Source: Opitutus sp. | GTDB taxonomy: Bacteria > Verrucomicrobiota > Verrucomicrobiae > Opitutales > Opitutaceae | Direction of reading: 5' to 3' | DNA length: 64,000 nucleotides | Assembly: GCA_009695065.1 (NCBI GenBank) | Contig: SIBR01000003.1 | Location: 127,075 to 191,074, forward strand | Part shown: piece by piece, positions 8,684 to 20,353 of the stretch | How the letters are laid out: every line of letters begins with the position of its first letter | Numbering within the stretch: the first letter of the stretch is position 1 | Notes under the pieces: generated by a model | Seen by the model: only the letters and a program-made list of their open reading frames with translations | Databases searched by the model: none | Told to the model about the DNA's origin: nothing | Made by a program: the position numbers and the translations under genes

Positions 8684-9379
8684 ATGCTGATCGCCGAGAT
8701 ATTCCATTCGCTCCAGGGTGAGGGTGAGCTCACTGGCATGCCGTCGGTTTTTGTGCGCACGAGCGGCTGCAATTTGCGCTGCACGTGGTGCGACACGCCC
8801 TATGCCTCGTGGAATCCCGAGGGGGAGCACCGGACCGTGGCGCAGATCGTCGCGGCGGTGGAAGCGCATCCCCGGACGCGCCACGTTGTTCTGACCGGGG
8901 GTGAACCGATGCTCGCCCAGGAGCTGCGCGATCTCGCGGCCGAGCTGAGGAAAAGCGGCCGCCATATCACCATCGAAACCGCGGCAACGATTGCGCCGGG
9001 CGACATCGCCTGCGATCTCGCGTCGCTCTCGCCCAAGCTGTTGAACTCCGCGCCGGATCCAATCGAGCACGCGGCGTGGCGCAAAAAGCACGAAGCCACC
9101 CGCTGGCAGCCGGACGTGGTGCGGGCCTGGATCGATCGCTATCCCTATCAATTCAAGTTCGTGGTCGCACAGCCGGAGGATGTCGATGAACTCGAGGCCA
9201 TGCTCGCGGCGCTGAAGCGCGACATTCCACGGCACAAGGTGCTGCTGATGCCGGAGGGCACGACGCTGGAAAAAATCCGCGGGCGGGCGGTGTGGCTGGG
9301 AGAGCTGTGCAAGGCGCGGGGCTATCGCTACGCGCACCGCCTGCACCTCGAACTTTATGGCAACCGGCGCGGAACCTGA
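8684..9379 (+). CDS. queE: 7-carboxy-7-deazaguanine synthase
   Basis: A radical SAM enzyme that makes 7-carboxy-7-deazaguanine from 6-carboxytetrahydropterin, one step before QueC. It is 231 aa. The N-terminus IAEIFHSLQGEGELTGMPSVF is typical. The [4Fe-4S] site is CNLRCTWC, preceded by RTSG, and the SAM-binding TGGEPML follows. queD, folE and queF are not in the window. Co-orientation with queC supports one transcript. The last 23 bases overlap the start of the ExoD-like gene. Confidence 0.95.
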   Translation: MLIAEIFHSLQGEGELTGMPSVFVRTSGCNLRCTWCDTPYASWNPEGEHRTVAQIVAAVEAHPRTRHVVLTGGEPMLAQELRDLAAELRKSGRHITIETAATIAPGDIACDLASLSPKLLNSAPDPIEHAAWRKKHEATRWQPDVVRAWIDRYPYQFKFVVAQPEDVDELEAMLAALKRDIPRHKVLLMPEGTTLEKIRGRAVWLGELCKARGYRYAHRLHLELYGNRRGT

Positions 9380-10067
9380 GAATCCGTCGCGGGTTCCCGT
9401 GCCCGGCCACTCCGTCATCGTGCCGGCCGATCCGCTGCGGCCGCGCAAATTGTCGGAGGAGTTCGCGATGATCCTGCGCGAGTTTGAAGTGGAAACCGTG
9501 ACGCTGCGCGAGGTGCTGGGTTTGCTGCACGGGCGGGGCTATGTGCTGCTGATGATGCTGCTGGCGCTGCCGTTCTGCGGCCCGGTCCCGTTGCCCGGGT
9601 TGTCGACCCCGTTCGGACTCGTGATTGCGTTGATCGGCATCCGGCTGGCCCTCGGCGAGAAGCCCTGGCTGCCGGCCCGGTTGCTCGACACCCGGTTGCC
9701 GCCGGAATTCTTCGCAAAGGTTTTTGCCGTCACGCAGAAGATTCTGATCTGGTTCGAACGGTTGCTGCGGCCCCGTTTCCTGTGGGTGACGGCTTCGTCA
9801 CGTTTGGAGCAGTTGCATGCAGTTTCCGTGGTGATCTGCGCGGCGATGTTGTTGCTGCCGCTGCCGATTCCTTTCAGTAACGTGGTTCCCGCCTGGGCCA
9901 TCATGCTGATCGCCGGCGGGCTGTTGGAGCGCGATGGGGCGTTCATCATCGCAGGGCACGGCGCGACGCTGGTGACCGTGGTGTTTTTTGGCGCGATCGC
10001 CGTCTTTGGGGTGGAGGGCGTGCAGTATGCCTGGAACTGGCTGCGTAGTGCGATCAACGGGTCTTGA
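9357..10067 (+). CDS. ExoD-family membrane protein
   Basis: A 236-aa integral membrane protein of the ExoD family, named for an exopolysaccharide-synthesis locus of rhizobia; the molecular function is not known. After a short polar N-terminus comes LSEEFAMILREFEVETVTLREVLGLLHGRGYVLLMMLLALPF, given here only as family landmarks (LSEEF, LLHGRGY). Next come GLSTPFGLVIALIGIR and further hydrophobic helices (about 145-185 and 195-220). Its start overlaps queE by 23 bases, implying co-expression, though no functional link to queuosine is known. Confidence 0.85.
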   Translation: MATGAEPENPSRVPVPGHSVIVPADPLRPRKLSEEFAMILREFEVETVTLREVLGLLHGRGYVLLMMLLALPFCGPVPLPGLSTPFGLVIALIGIRLALGEKPWLPARLLDTRLPPEFFAKVFAVTQKILIWFERLLRPRFLWVTASSRLEQLHAVSVVICAAMLLLPLPIPFSNVVPAWAIMLIAGGLLERDGAFIIAGHGATLVTVVFFGAIAVFGVEGVQYAWNWLRSAINGS

Positions 10068-10181
10068 AACCGGCGCCGGGGCCCCCGGCCTCGCCGCGAA
10101 GTGGGATTCCAGCAATTGCGGGAACGCCGCGGGCCGGTGCTTGCGGCGGCTGGGCCGGCCTGCACCCTTTCGGCCGCACCC

Positions 10182-11474
10182 ATGAGCCCGGCGGCAGCAA
10201 CCACGCAACCGAAGTTTCACTACGCATGGATCGTGGCGGGAGTAACATTTGTCACGTTGCTCGCCGCGGCGGGTGCGCGCGCCACACCCGGCGTGATCAT
10301 CCTGCCTTTTGGCAACGAGTTTCAATGGAGCCGGGCGAAGGTGTCATCGGTCATTTCGATCAACATCTTTTTGTACGGCTTGGTCGGCCCTTTTGCCGCG
10401 GCGCTTTACCAACGATTCGGACTGAGGCGCACCATGGTGGCGGCGATGCTGCTGGTGAGCACGGGCTATGGCGGCTCGACGTTCGTGACCGCCTATTGGC
10501 AATTCGTGCTCCTGTGGGGCGTGGTGGTCGGAGTCGGATCGGGTATGGCGGCGACGGTTCTCGGTGCGGCGGTGGCCAATCGCTGGTTCACGGAACGCCG
10601 CGGGCTGGTCATGGGGGTGCTCACGGCCAGCACGGCGACGGGACAATTGGTTTTTCTGCCGGCGCTGGCCCGCGCGGTGACCGCGGATGGCTGGCGGGCC
10701 GCGCCGCTGATCGTGGCCGCGGCGACGCTCGCCGTGGTGCCGGTCATCTGGTTTCTGATGCGCGACGATCCGCGCGACGTCGGGCAGCGTCCGTACGGAG
10801 AAACGGGGCCGGTCGAGCCGATGGAGACAGCGTCCGTTCCGGCCGGAAATCCGGCCGCCCGCGCGGTTGCGGTATTGGTGGAAGCGGCGCGCGTGCGCGA
10901 TTTCTGGCTGCTAGCCGGTTCGTTTTTTGTCTGCGGCGCGAGCACGAACGGTTTGGTCGGCACGCATCTCGTGGCGGCCTCGTTCGATTGCGGCATTCCG
11001 GAAGTCCGGGCCGCCAGCTTGCTGGCGATGATGGGACTTTTCGATCTCGTCGGCACCACGGCTTCCGGCTGGCTCAGCGACCGCTACAATTGTCGTTACC
11101 TGCTCTTCGGGTACTACGGGTTGCGGGGATTGTCCCTGATGTTTCTGCCGCAGGCCTTGCTCGGCCCCGCCGCCGGGCTCGGCGTGTTCGCCGTGTTTTA
11201 CGGGCTTGATTGGATCGCGACGGTTCCGCCCACCGTGCGCTTGACCGGCACGGTGTTTGGTCGCGAACGCGCGAGCATTGTCTTCGGTTGGATTGGGGCA
11301 GCGCATCAGGTCGGCGCCGCGTTTGCGGCGTTCGCGGCGGGGGCGATTCGCACCCAGGCGGGCAGCTATGCCCCGGCGTTCATTGGGGCCGGGGCGCTTT
11401 GCGTGATGGCCGCGCTGGCGGTCCTGCCCATCGCGCGGACGAAAAACCTGACGCCGGCTACGGCTGGCGCCTGA
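10182..11474 (+). CDS. MFS transporter (oxalate/formate antiporter-like subgroup)
   Basis: About 430 aa with twelve predicted membrane helices and the usual central cytoplasmic loop (about residues 195-225, rich in charged residues and Pro). Helix 1 begins YAWIVAGVTFVTLLA, and RFGLRRTMV is a recognisable motif A-like loop between helices 2 and 3. The start ATG at 10182 places helix 1 near residue 14; the frame extends to 10101 without similarity-bearing sequence. The general shape resembles monocarboxylate or oxalate/formate MFS members; the substrate is unknown. Its 3' end overlaps the convergent small Feo protein gene by 17 bases. Confidence 0.85.
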   Translation: MSPAAATTQPKFHYAWIVAGVTFVTLLAAAGARATPGVIILPFGNEFQWSRAKVSSVISINIFLYGLVGPFAAALYQRFGLRRTMVAAMLLVSTGYGGSTFVTAYWQFVLLWGVVVGVGSGMAATVLGAAVANRWFTERRGLVMGVLTASTATGQLVFLPALARAVTADGWRAAPLIVAAATLAVVPVIWFLMRDDPRDVGQRPYGETGPVEPMETASVPAGNPAARAVAVLVEAARVRDFWLLAGSFFVCGASTNGLVGTHLVAASFDCGIPEVRAASLLAMMGLFDLVGTTASGWLSDRYNCRYLLFGYYGLRGLSLMFLPQALLGPAAGLGVFAVFYGLDWIATVPPTVRLTGTVFGRERASIVFGWIGAAHQVGAAFAAFAAGAIRTQAGSYAPAFIGAGALCVMAALAVLPIARTKNLTPATAGA

Positions 11475-11628
11475 GGTGCGCCTGCAGCTTCTTGATTTCC
11501 GGGCTGACGGCGCCGCAATCGCTGCCGCAGCCGGGATGCTTGCGCTTCGCGATCGCGCGGAGTACGAGCCAAGTCGCCGCGAGAGCGACGACGGCGAGGG
11601 CAACGTAGGTTTGGATTTGAGAACTCAT
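11458..11628 (-). CDS. Small FeoB-associated Cys-rich membrane protein
   Basis: 56 aa, starting MSSQIQTYVALAV. One membrane helix (about residues 7-23) is followed by a basic patch (AIAKRKH) and a Cys pair in GCGSDCG. This matches the small FeoB-associated Cys-rich proteins often found as the last gene of feo operons. It begins one base after the feoB stop, on the same strand, so it is the end of the feoAAB transcript. The exact role is unknown; it may aid FeoB assembly or metal hand-over. Confidence 0.8.
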   Translation of the reverse strand: MSSQIQTYVALAVVALAATWLVLRAIAKRKHPGCGSDCGAVSPEIKKLQAHLRRQP

Positions 11629-11629
11629 C

Positions 11630-13765
11630 TTAGAAGCCAAGCGCGCGGCCGGCTTGGAAGACAATGAAGCACACAATCCAGGCGGTGCCAGTCATGTAAA
11701 ATGTTTGGAAGACCGGCCACTTCCAGCCGTTGGTTTCGCGTTTCACGACGGCGATCGTGCTCACGCACTGCATCGCGAAGACGTAGAAGATCATCAGCGT
11801 GAAACAAACCAGCGGCGTGAAGAGCGCGCGGCCGTCGGGCCATTTGGCGGCGAGCATCGCGTGACGCAGCGGGGCGATGTTTTCGTCGGAGGATTCGGCG
11901 TTGAAGACGACGCCCATGGTCGAGACGAACACCTCGCGCGCGGCAAACGAGGTGATGAGACCGATGCCAATCTGCCAGTCGAAGCCGAGCGGTTTGATCA
12001 CCGGTTCGAGCGCGTGGCCGGCGCGGCCGGCGAAGCTTTGCGCGAGTTGTGCGGTCGGGGTCGCGCCGGCGGGCGCCTTTGGGTAGGCGGCGAGAAACCA
12101 CAGCACGATGCTGATGCCGAGGATGACGGTGCCGGCGCGGCGCACGAAGACCCAGGCGCGTTCGAACATATGGATGGCCACATCCTTCACCCGCGGTAGC
12201 CGGTAGGGCGGAAGCTCCATGATCATCAGCGGCGGCGCGCCCTTCAGCAGCGTGCGCTTGAACAGCCAGGCGAAACCGAACGCGCCGAGCGTGCCGAGAG
12301 AGTACATTAGCAGCATAAGACCGACCTTCGCGCCGAGCGACACCCGGTCACCCGGCAGGAGCGCGGCGATCATCAGCAAATAGACCGGCAGGCGGGCGGA
12401 GCAGCTCATCAACGGGGCGACGAGGATGGTGACGAGGCGGTCCTTGGGATCCTCGATGGTGCGCGTAGCCATGATGCCGGGGATGGCACACGCGTAGGAG
12501 CTGAGGAGCGGGATGAAACTTTTTCCGTTCAATCCGACGCGGCTCATCAGCCGGTCCATGATAAATGCGGCGCGGGCCATGTAACCGGTGCTTTCGAGCA
12601 GTCCGATGAAGAAAAACAGAATCAGGATTTGCGGGAGAAACTTGATCACGCCGCCGACGCCGCCGATCGCGCCGGCGGTGACGAGATCGCGCAGGTCGCC
12701 CGCGGTCATCGCGTGTTTGACCCAGTTGGCGAGCGCCGCGGTCTGGTCGTCGATCCAGTTCATCGGAATCTCGGCCAGCGTGAAGATGCTCACGAACAGC
12801 AGCGTCATCACCGAGCCGAGCATGAGCCAGCCCCAGAGCGGATGGGTGGCAACGGCGTCGATTTTGTCCGAAACGGTTGGGCCGGTGCTGCCGGTGCGTA
12901 GCACCACCTCGGCGGCGATGCGGCCGATGGCGTCGTAACGGGAGCTGACCAGCGAACCGGCCCAGTCGGTCCCCTCGCCCGCCCAGCGTTTCTGCCAGCC
13001 GTGCAAAATCTCCCCGGTGCGAGCGCTGAGCGGCGTCGAGCCGGCGACGCGCACGCTGTCCTGATCGGTGAGCAGGAGCAGGGCCTCGGCGCGGGCGATG
13101 AGGGGCGACTTGCCATCGCTGGCGGTCAGAGAGGCTTGTAGCTCGGCCACCGCGGGCGCGATCGGCGCCGGGATGTTCCAGGCATGGCGCGAAAGCGGCA
13201 GGTCGGTCCGGCTCATCGCGAGCTTCAGATCGATGAGGCCTTTGCCGTGGACGGCTTCGCAGGAGATGACGGGAATGCCGAGTTCGTGTTCGAGCCGGGC
13301 CACGCGGATGTCGAGTCCGGCCTCCGCCGCCAGGTCCATCATGTTAAGGACGAGGATGACGGGTCGGCCCAGATCGAGAATTTGATGAACGAGATAAAGA
13401 TTCCGCTCGAGGTTCGTCGCATCCACGATGCACAGGATGCGATCGGGTTGTTCCGTATCGGCGCGGCGACCGAGCAGCACGTCCCGGGTGACCGCTTCGT
13501 CGGGCGACCGTGCGGCGAGCGAATAAGCCCCGGGCAAATCGATGACGGTGATCGGCTGGCCGTGTTGCGAGTATGCGGTGCCGACCTTCTTCTCCACCGT
13601 GACGCCGGGGTAATTCCCGACTTTTTGCTTCAGGCCGGTAAGGGCGTTAAAAAGCGTGCTTTTGCCGCAGTTCGGATTTCCGACGAGCGCGTAAACCGGG
13701 GTCCGGCGGTCCGCGGAGGACGATTGGACGACGGAAGGTTGAAAGACATGAGCGGGTGCACGCAT
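11630..13765 (-). CDS. feoB: Ferrous iron transport protein B
   Basis: A 711-aa Fe(II) transporter of the inner membrane with an N-terminal G-domain. Nucleotide motifs: G1 GNPNCGKST (about 29-37), G2 region GNYPGVTVE, G3 DLPGAYSL and G4 NMMD. A regulatory helical region follows. Next comes the membrane part with gate motifs, including SCSARLPVYLLMIAALLPG and ESTGYMARAAFIMD. The C-terminal segment MQCVSTIAVVKRET is typical. It is preceded by two feoA genes (22 nt to the nearer) and followed by the small Cys-rich protein. Confidence 0.97.
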   Translation of the reverse strand: MRAPAHVFQPSVVQSSSADRRTPVYALVGNPNCGKSTLFNALTGLKQKVGNYPGVTVEKKVGTAYSQHGQPITVIDLPGAYSLAARSPDEAVTRDVLLGRRADTEQPDRILCIVDATNLERNLYLVHQILDLGRPVILVLNMMDLAAEAGLDIRVARLEHELGIPVISCEAVHGKGLIDLKLAMSRTDLPLSRHAWNIPAPIAPAVAELQASLTASDGKSPLIARAEALLLLTDQDSVRVAGSTPLSARTGEILHGWQKRWAGEGTDWAGSLVSSRYDAIGRIAAEVVLRTGSTGPTVSDKIDAVATHPLWGWLMLGSVMTLLFVSIFTLAEIPMNWIDDQTAALANWVKHAMTAGDLRDLVTAGAIGGVGGVIKFLPQILILFFFIGLLESTGYMARAAFIMDRLMSRVGLNGKSFIPLLSSYACAIPGIMATRTIEDPKDRLVTILVAPLMSCSARLPVYLLMIAALLPGDRVSLGAKVGLMLLMYSLGTLGAFGFAWLFKRTLLKGAPPLMIMELPPYRLPRVKDVAIHMFERAWVFVRRAGTVILGISIVLWFLAAYPKAPAGATPTAQLAQSFAGRAGHALEPVIKPLGFDWQIGIGLITSFAAREVFVSTMGVVFNAESSDENIAPLRHAMLAAKWPDGRALFTPLVCFTLMIFYVFAMQCVSTIAVVKRETNGWKWPVFQTFYMTGTAWIVCFIVFQAGRALGF

Positions 13766-13787
13766 CGTGGGACGGCGGGTCCGGCTT

Positions 13788-14024
13788 TCAGGGCTCCGCT
13801 TTCAAGAGTTCCACGATGATGTGTTCTGCCTCGGATTTTCTCAGCGTGAGGTGGTAACCACGGAGTTTGATTTCCAGCGGGTCGCCGAGCGGGGCGGTCC
13901 GGACAAGCGTCACGGGAGTTCCCGCAATCAGCCCCATTTCCCGGAGGCGGACAAACGCCGACCCGCTCGGAGGGAAGCTGCGGATGGCAGCGGTCGCGCC
14001 GACGGCGAGTTCGGAAAGTTTCAT
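13788..14024 (-). CDS. feoA: FeoA-domain protein (copy 2 of the operon)
   Basis: 78 aa, an SH3-like FeoA protein that partners FeoB in Fe(II) uptake. Family features are visible: MKLSELAVGATAAIRSF, then FVRLREMGLIAGTPVTLVR, then DPLEIKLRGYHLTLRKSEAEHI. The frame opens further upstream (to 14102), but the ATG at 14024 gives the normal N-terminus and avoids overlap with the first feoA. It lies 19 nt after the first feoA and 22 nt before feoB. Confidence 0.9.
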   Translation of the reverse strand: MKLSELAVGATAAIRSFPPSGSAFVRLREMGLIAGTPVTLVRTAPLGDPLEIKLRGYHLTLRKSEAEHIIVELLKAEP

Positions 14025-14043
14025 CGGCGCGGACTGGCGGTGG

Positions 14044-14295
14044 TCAGCGCCGACCGAGTTGCTCGACGATGATGCACCGGGCCGCGCCGTGGCTGAGGGC
14101 AATACGGGTCCCGTTGACCTGGCAAATGAAAGGTCCCGAACCTCCCACTTTGGTGACGAAGGCAGATTCGCCGAAGCCCATTTCGCGCACTCGCTGGCAA
14201 AAATCCGCTTCTCCGGTCAGTTCGCGGACCCGACCCAAGGCCCCAGCGGGCAGCTGGCATAAAGTCAGAACCGGATTGGAAACAGGGTGGCTCAT
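14044..14295 (-). CDS. feoA: FeoA-domain protein (copy 1 of the operon)
   Basis: 83 aa, a second and more divergent FeoA-type protein. It shows LCQLPAGALGRVRELTG, FCQRVREMGFGESAFV and CQVNGTRIALSHGAARCIIVEQL. It has several Cys residues (positions about 13, 33, 59 and 74) that the other FeoA lacks. Tandem feoA genes ahead of feoB are common in several phyla. As first gene of the operon it sits directly below a possible Fur-type operator. Confidence 0.88.
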   Translation of the reverse strand: MSHPVSNPVLTLCQLPAGALGRVRELTGEADFCQRVREMGFGESAFVTKVGGSGPFICQVNGTRIALSHGAARCIIVEQLGRR

Positions 14296-14313
14296 CTCTC
14301 GGTGGAAGCGTAT

Positions 14314-14328
14314 TGAGACTCGGTTTCA
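14314..14328. promoter_or_regulatory. Candidate Fur-type operator upstream of feoA
   Basis: The 15-mer TGAGACTCGGTTTCA lies 19 nt before the first feoA start. It agrees with the 7-1-7 Fur consensus (TGATAAT-N-ATTATCA) at 9 of 14 positions and is an imperfect palindrome. Iron control of feo operons by Fur is widespread, and the site is well placed. The match is weak and is offered only as a candidate. Confidence 0.25.
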
Positions 14329-14490
14329 GCGGCGGCGCAAGCAAAACGGCGGCGCTGGATGAAATTCACACGACCAACGCTTTTCCCAAGGGGAGTGTCG
14401 CGACCTCAGCGCCAAAAAGTGGGCGCGGTCGTATTGCATTGCGTTCGTTAACAACCCCATCGGGGAGATCAACGATGGAGGGTAGCTGGA

Positions 14491-14898
14491 TTAACGGCGG
14501 CGGCGTTTGACGGCGAGCTGAACGCCCGCGTAGCGCACCAAGCTCTGCAAATGTTCGTAAGCCTGGGGATCCATGTGGCTGGCCGCCCGCAGTTCTTCTC
14601 CAGCCCGCTTCAGGGCGTCCTCGATGGCATGTTCGTCGATCTTTTCTTCGCTGATTGCCCGTTCGGCCAAAACGTGAACCCGGTCGCCTTCGATCTCAAC
14701 GAACCCGCCGCTGACCGCGAGCCACAGGGTCTGGCCATTTTTCGTCACCCGCAATTCCCCGTGCTCCACTTGGGTGAGCAGGGGAATGTGGCCTGGGAGG
14801 ATGCCGATCTCGCCATCCGCCGTCGGGATGACGACGGTGTCAATCGTGTCGGAATAGACCCGGGCTTCAGGGGTGACGATTTCGAGAGTGAGCGGCAT
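14491..14898 (-). CDS. atpC: ATP synthase F1 epsilon subunit
   Basis: 135 aa, part of the F1 central stalk. The N-terminal beta-sandwich begins MPLTLEIVTPEARVYS and includes VVIPTADGEIGILPGHIPLLTQ and GGFVEIEGDRVHVLAE. The C-terminal helical hairpin (EEKIDEHAIEDALKRA) is present, so a regulatory epsilon is likely. It is the last gene of the atp operon and lies 86 nt after atpD. That spacer carries AGCTGAG/TCAGCT word repeats. Confidence 0.96.
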   Translation of the reverse strand: MPLTLEIVTPEARVYSDTIDTVVIPTADGEIGILPGHIPLLTQVEHGELRVTKNGQTLWLAVSGGFVEIEGDRVHVLAERAISEEKIDEHAIEDALKRAGEELRAASHMDPQAYEHLQSLVRYAGVQLAVKRRRR

Positions 14899-14984
14899 GG
14901 TGCGGGAGAAATACCGAAGGCTAAAGGGTTGAGAGCTGAGGAAGTTTCGCGAGTGCGAGGGGATCAGCTGTCAGCTTTTAGTTT

Positions 14985-16403
<1,419 letters not shown>

Positions 16404-16439
16404 TTATGGAAAGGGGCTGCGGAAGTTGGAGCGGCGTGA

Positions 16440-17318
16440 TCAGGCGGCGCTAAACTGGGCGGCGGCGATTTCGAGGATTTCCTGCGTGATGCCGGCCTGC
16501 CGAGCCTTGTTGTATTCGAGGGTGAGGTCGCCGAGCAGCTTGGTGGCGTTGTCCTTGGCGGTTTTCATCGCCACCATGCGCGCGCTGTGTTCGGACGCCT
16601 TGGCGTCCAACGCCGCGTGATACACTTCGCGGTTGATGTACAGCGGCAGCAGGGCCTCGAGCACGGTTTTCGGCGCGGGTTCGAACAGCATCTGGTTGTT
16701 GGCCGGCCCGGCGGCCCGCGAGGGGCCGGTTTCTTCGTTCAGCCCGCTGATGGCGGCCCGCACGCTGGACAGCGGCAGGAGCTGCAGCACCGTTGGCACC
16801 TGCACGAGAGTGTTGCGAAAACGGGGCCAGATGACTTCCACCGTGTCCACCACGCCGGCGAGAAACTGCTTGGTCATGAACTCGGCCACGACCTTCACAT
16901 CTGCAAACGCCACGCGGTCGTTCGCCGGAAAATCCGCGAGCAAATCGCGCCGGGTGCGGGCGATGAACTGCGTGCCCTTGCGTCCGATCACGGCGTACTT
17001 CGCCGGCGTTTTGATGTCGATCACCGCCTTGAAGACATTGGCGTTGAGCGGCCCGGCGAGGCCTTTGTCCGAGGTGATGAGAATGATGCCGCGCGTCCGT
17101 ACTTCGCGGCGGGCGAGAAAGGGATGCTGGGATTCCTCCACGCGTTCCGCGAGGGCGGCCAGCATGGTCGCGAGCAGCTCGGCGTAAGGCCGGCCGGCCA
17201 GCGTCGCCTGCTGGGCCTTCTTCATCTTCGAAGCGGCCACCAACTCCATCGCCTTGGTGATCTGGCGGGTGTTTTTGACCGACTTGATGCGTCGGCGGAT
17301 ATCGCGGGTGGAAGCCAT
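16440..17318 (-). CDS. atpG: ATP synthase F1 gamma subunit
   Basis: 292 aa, the rotating central shaft of F1. The N-terminal helix MASTRDIRRRIKSVKNTRQITKAMELVAASKMKKAQ is diagnostic (landmarks: RRIKSVKNT, TKAMELVA). Next comes IILITSDKGLAGPLNANVFK. The C-terminal helix is MVAMKTAKDNATKLLGDLTLEYNKARQAGITQEILEI (landmarks: AMKTAKDNA, NKARQAGIT). It is followed by atpD after 36 nt and preceded by atpA after 103 nt. Confidence 0.98.
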   Translation of the reverse strand: MASTRDIRRRIKSVKNTRQITKAMELVAASKMKKAQQATLAGRPYAELLATMLAALAERVEESQHPFLARREVRTRGIILITSDKGLAGPLNANVFKAVIDIKTPAKYAVIGRKGTQFIARTRRDLLADFPANDRVAFADVKVVAEFMTKQFLAGVVDTVEVIWPRFRNTLVQVPTVLQLLPLSSVRAAISGLNEETGPSRAAGPANNQMLFEPAPKTVLEALLPLYINREVYHAALDAKASEHSARMVAMKTAKDNATKLLGDLTLEYNKARQAGITQEILEIAAAQFSAA

Positions 17319-17421
17319 GCGGAAGAACTTCTAGAAATTCAGAATCCAGAATGCGGAAGCAAATGGGTGAGCTTTCGTCGTGCGGGATCTCTCAGATGCT
17401 GGATGCTTGGTTCGCCGCCCA

Positions 17422-18948
<1,527 letters not shown>

Positions 18949-18990
18949 CGCGGAAAATATTCGGACGGGGATACAGTTGGCTAAAAGGGA

Positions 18991-19386
18991 TCAGACGGCG
19001 GACGCCAGGGTGGCGAGCTGGCCGGCGACAGAGGATTCGTAGACGTCGTCGCCGACGCGAACGCGCAGACCGGCGAGCAGCGCGGCGTTGGGCTTGGCGA
19101 CCGGCGCGACCGGACGGCGATATTTTTGAGTCATGGCGGCGCCGATGGAGGCGAGCGCCGCGTCCGTCATGCTGCCGGCGTGCTCCACCACCGCCTGGCC
19201 CCGGGCGAATTCCGCGGTCGCGAGACGCCGATAGGCCTTGAGGACGGCCAGTGTATTCGCGGGGCGGTGCTTCTCGATATATTCGAGCACGCCGGCCACG
19301 CGATCGGTGGACAGGCGTCCCTCGACCAGACTCAGTTGGAAAAACTGCCGGGCAAGCTGCTGAATTTGTTTTTTGGCGGAGGCCAT
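18991..19386 (-). CDS. atpH: ATP synthase F1 delta subunit, short form
   Basis: 131 aa, linking F1 to the peripheral stalk. The C-terminal segment GLRVRVGDDVYESSVAGQLATL is the recognisable delta/OSCP signature. The N-terminus MASAKKQIQQLARQFFQLSLVEGRLS corresponds to the first helices of the N-terminal domain, but the region between is compressed: typical delta subunits are about 175-180 aa. The start ATG at 19386 follows from this N-terminus and from the 47-nt spacing to atpF; the longer open frame to 19851 overlaps atpF. Position in the operon makes the assignment firm despite the short length. Confidence 0.9.
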   Translation of the reverse strand: MASAKKQIQQLARQFFQLSLVEGRLSTDRVAGVLEYIEKHRPANTLAVLKAYRRLATAEFARGQAVVEHAGSMTDAALASIGAAMTQKYRRPVAPVAKPNAALLAGLRVRVGDDVYESSVAGQLATLASAV

Positions 19387-19433
19387 TGCGGCGCGGAGGG
19401 ACGGGTGGAAAGTGACGGCGGACCAGAACCGGG

Positions 19434-20018
19434 TCAGACGCTCGTGAGTTCGCGGGAGGCGGCGTCGTTGTAGGCGGCGCGATCGGCGTCGGAGAGCTTC
19501 TTGGCCAGCACGCGCTCGGTGGTCGTTACGACGAGGCGGGCGATTTCGATGCGGGCGTCGGCGAGCATCTTGCGGTGCTCGAGCTCGATCGCCTGCTGCG
19601 CCTTGGCGAGAAGATCGCCGGCCTTGGCGGTGGCTTCGTGGGTTTGCTTGTCGAGAAAGTCCTTCGCGGTCTTGCGGGCGTCGTCGACGATCCGGGAGGC
19701 TTCCACGTTGGCCTTTTTGATCAGGGCGGCGGTTTCCTGCTGCGTGGCGGCCAGCTTGGCCTGCATTTCCTCGGCGTACTTCAAGCCGGAGGCAATCTTC
19801 TGCTGCCGCTCGTCGAGCGTTGCAAGGACCGGCTTGAAGGCGAATTTCCACAGAATGAAAGCGACGATCGAGAAGCTCAGAATCTGCGCCAGAATGAAGG
19901 GCACGCTGATGCCGAAATCCTGCGTGATCTTCGTGATGCCGGACGCGGCTTCACCGTGGGCGCCTTCAACGGCGTGCGTGGTCGCGGCCGCGGCGAGGAC
20001 AAGCAGGGAGGATAGCAT
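19434..20018 (-). CDS. atpF: ATP synthase F0 b subunit
   Basis: 194 aa, the peripheral stalk. A weakly conserved N-terminal leader (about 1-33, possibly periplasmic or a signal-like extension) precedes the membrane helix [19 protein letters not shown] (about 39-57). A long charged helix of heptad character follows, rich in Ala, Lys, Glu and Gln (about 65-190). The family landmark [21 protein letters not shown] is visible just after the membrane. It lies between atpE and atpH. Confidence 0.95.
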   Translation of the reverse strand: MLSSLLVLAAAATTHAVEGAHGEAASGITKITQDFGISVPFILAQILSFSIVAFILWKFAFKPVLATLDERQQKIASGLKYAEEMQAKLAATQQETAALIKKANVEASRIVDDARKTAKDFLDKQTHEATAKAGDLLAKAQQAIELEHRKMLADARIEIARLVVTTTERVLAKKLSDADRAAYNDAASRELTSV

Positions 20019-20074
20019 GGCGGGACGTTGAGAAAGGAAAAGGGTCGCGCCGCCGGGTACGGCGGCGCGAGGAA

Positions 20075-20284
20075 TTACTTGCCGAGGAAAAGCGCGTAGA
20101 ACGCGACCGCTTCAGCCAGCGCCATGCCGATGATGGACTGGACGAGGATCTTGCCCGACGCACCTGGATTGCGGCCGACGCCTTCGACGGCCTTGGCGCC
20201 GACCAGACCGACACCAATGGCCGCCGCGAGGCAACCGAAAGCGCCTTGGATGCTGCCGCTTATTTCAGCGATGACTGTGATCAT
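20075..20284 (-). CDS. atpE: ATP synthase F0 c subunit
   Basis: 69 aa, the ring-forming proteolipid. Helix 1 has the Gly/Ala-rich [21 protein letters not shown]. The polar loop is RNPGA. Helix 2 is [21 protein letters not shown] with the ion-carrying Glu58. Residues typical of Na+ rings (Gln in helix 1, Ser/Thr after the Glu) are absent: the Glu is followed by Ala. A proton-coupled enzyme is therefore inferred. Confidence 0.97.
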   Translation of the reverse strand: MITVIAEISGSIQGAFGCLAAAIGVGLVGAKAVEGVGRNPGASGKILVQSIIGMALAEAVAFYALFLGK

Positions 20285-20353
20285 GTGATTTTATTATGTT
20301 GTTGGTTGGATTGCCGCCGTGCGCACGCGTGGCACGCTCCCGGCGGGAAAGGT

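Noticed and set aside
20075..20284. Sodium-type c-ring
   Set aside because: The Gln in helix 1 and the Ser/Thr after the Glu that mark Na+ rings are missing.
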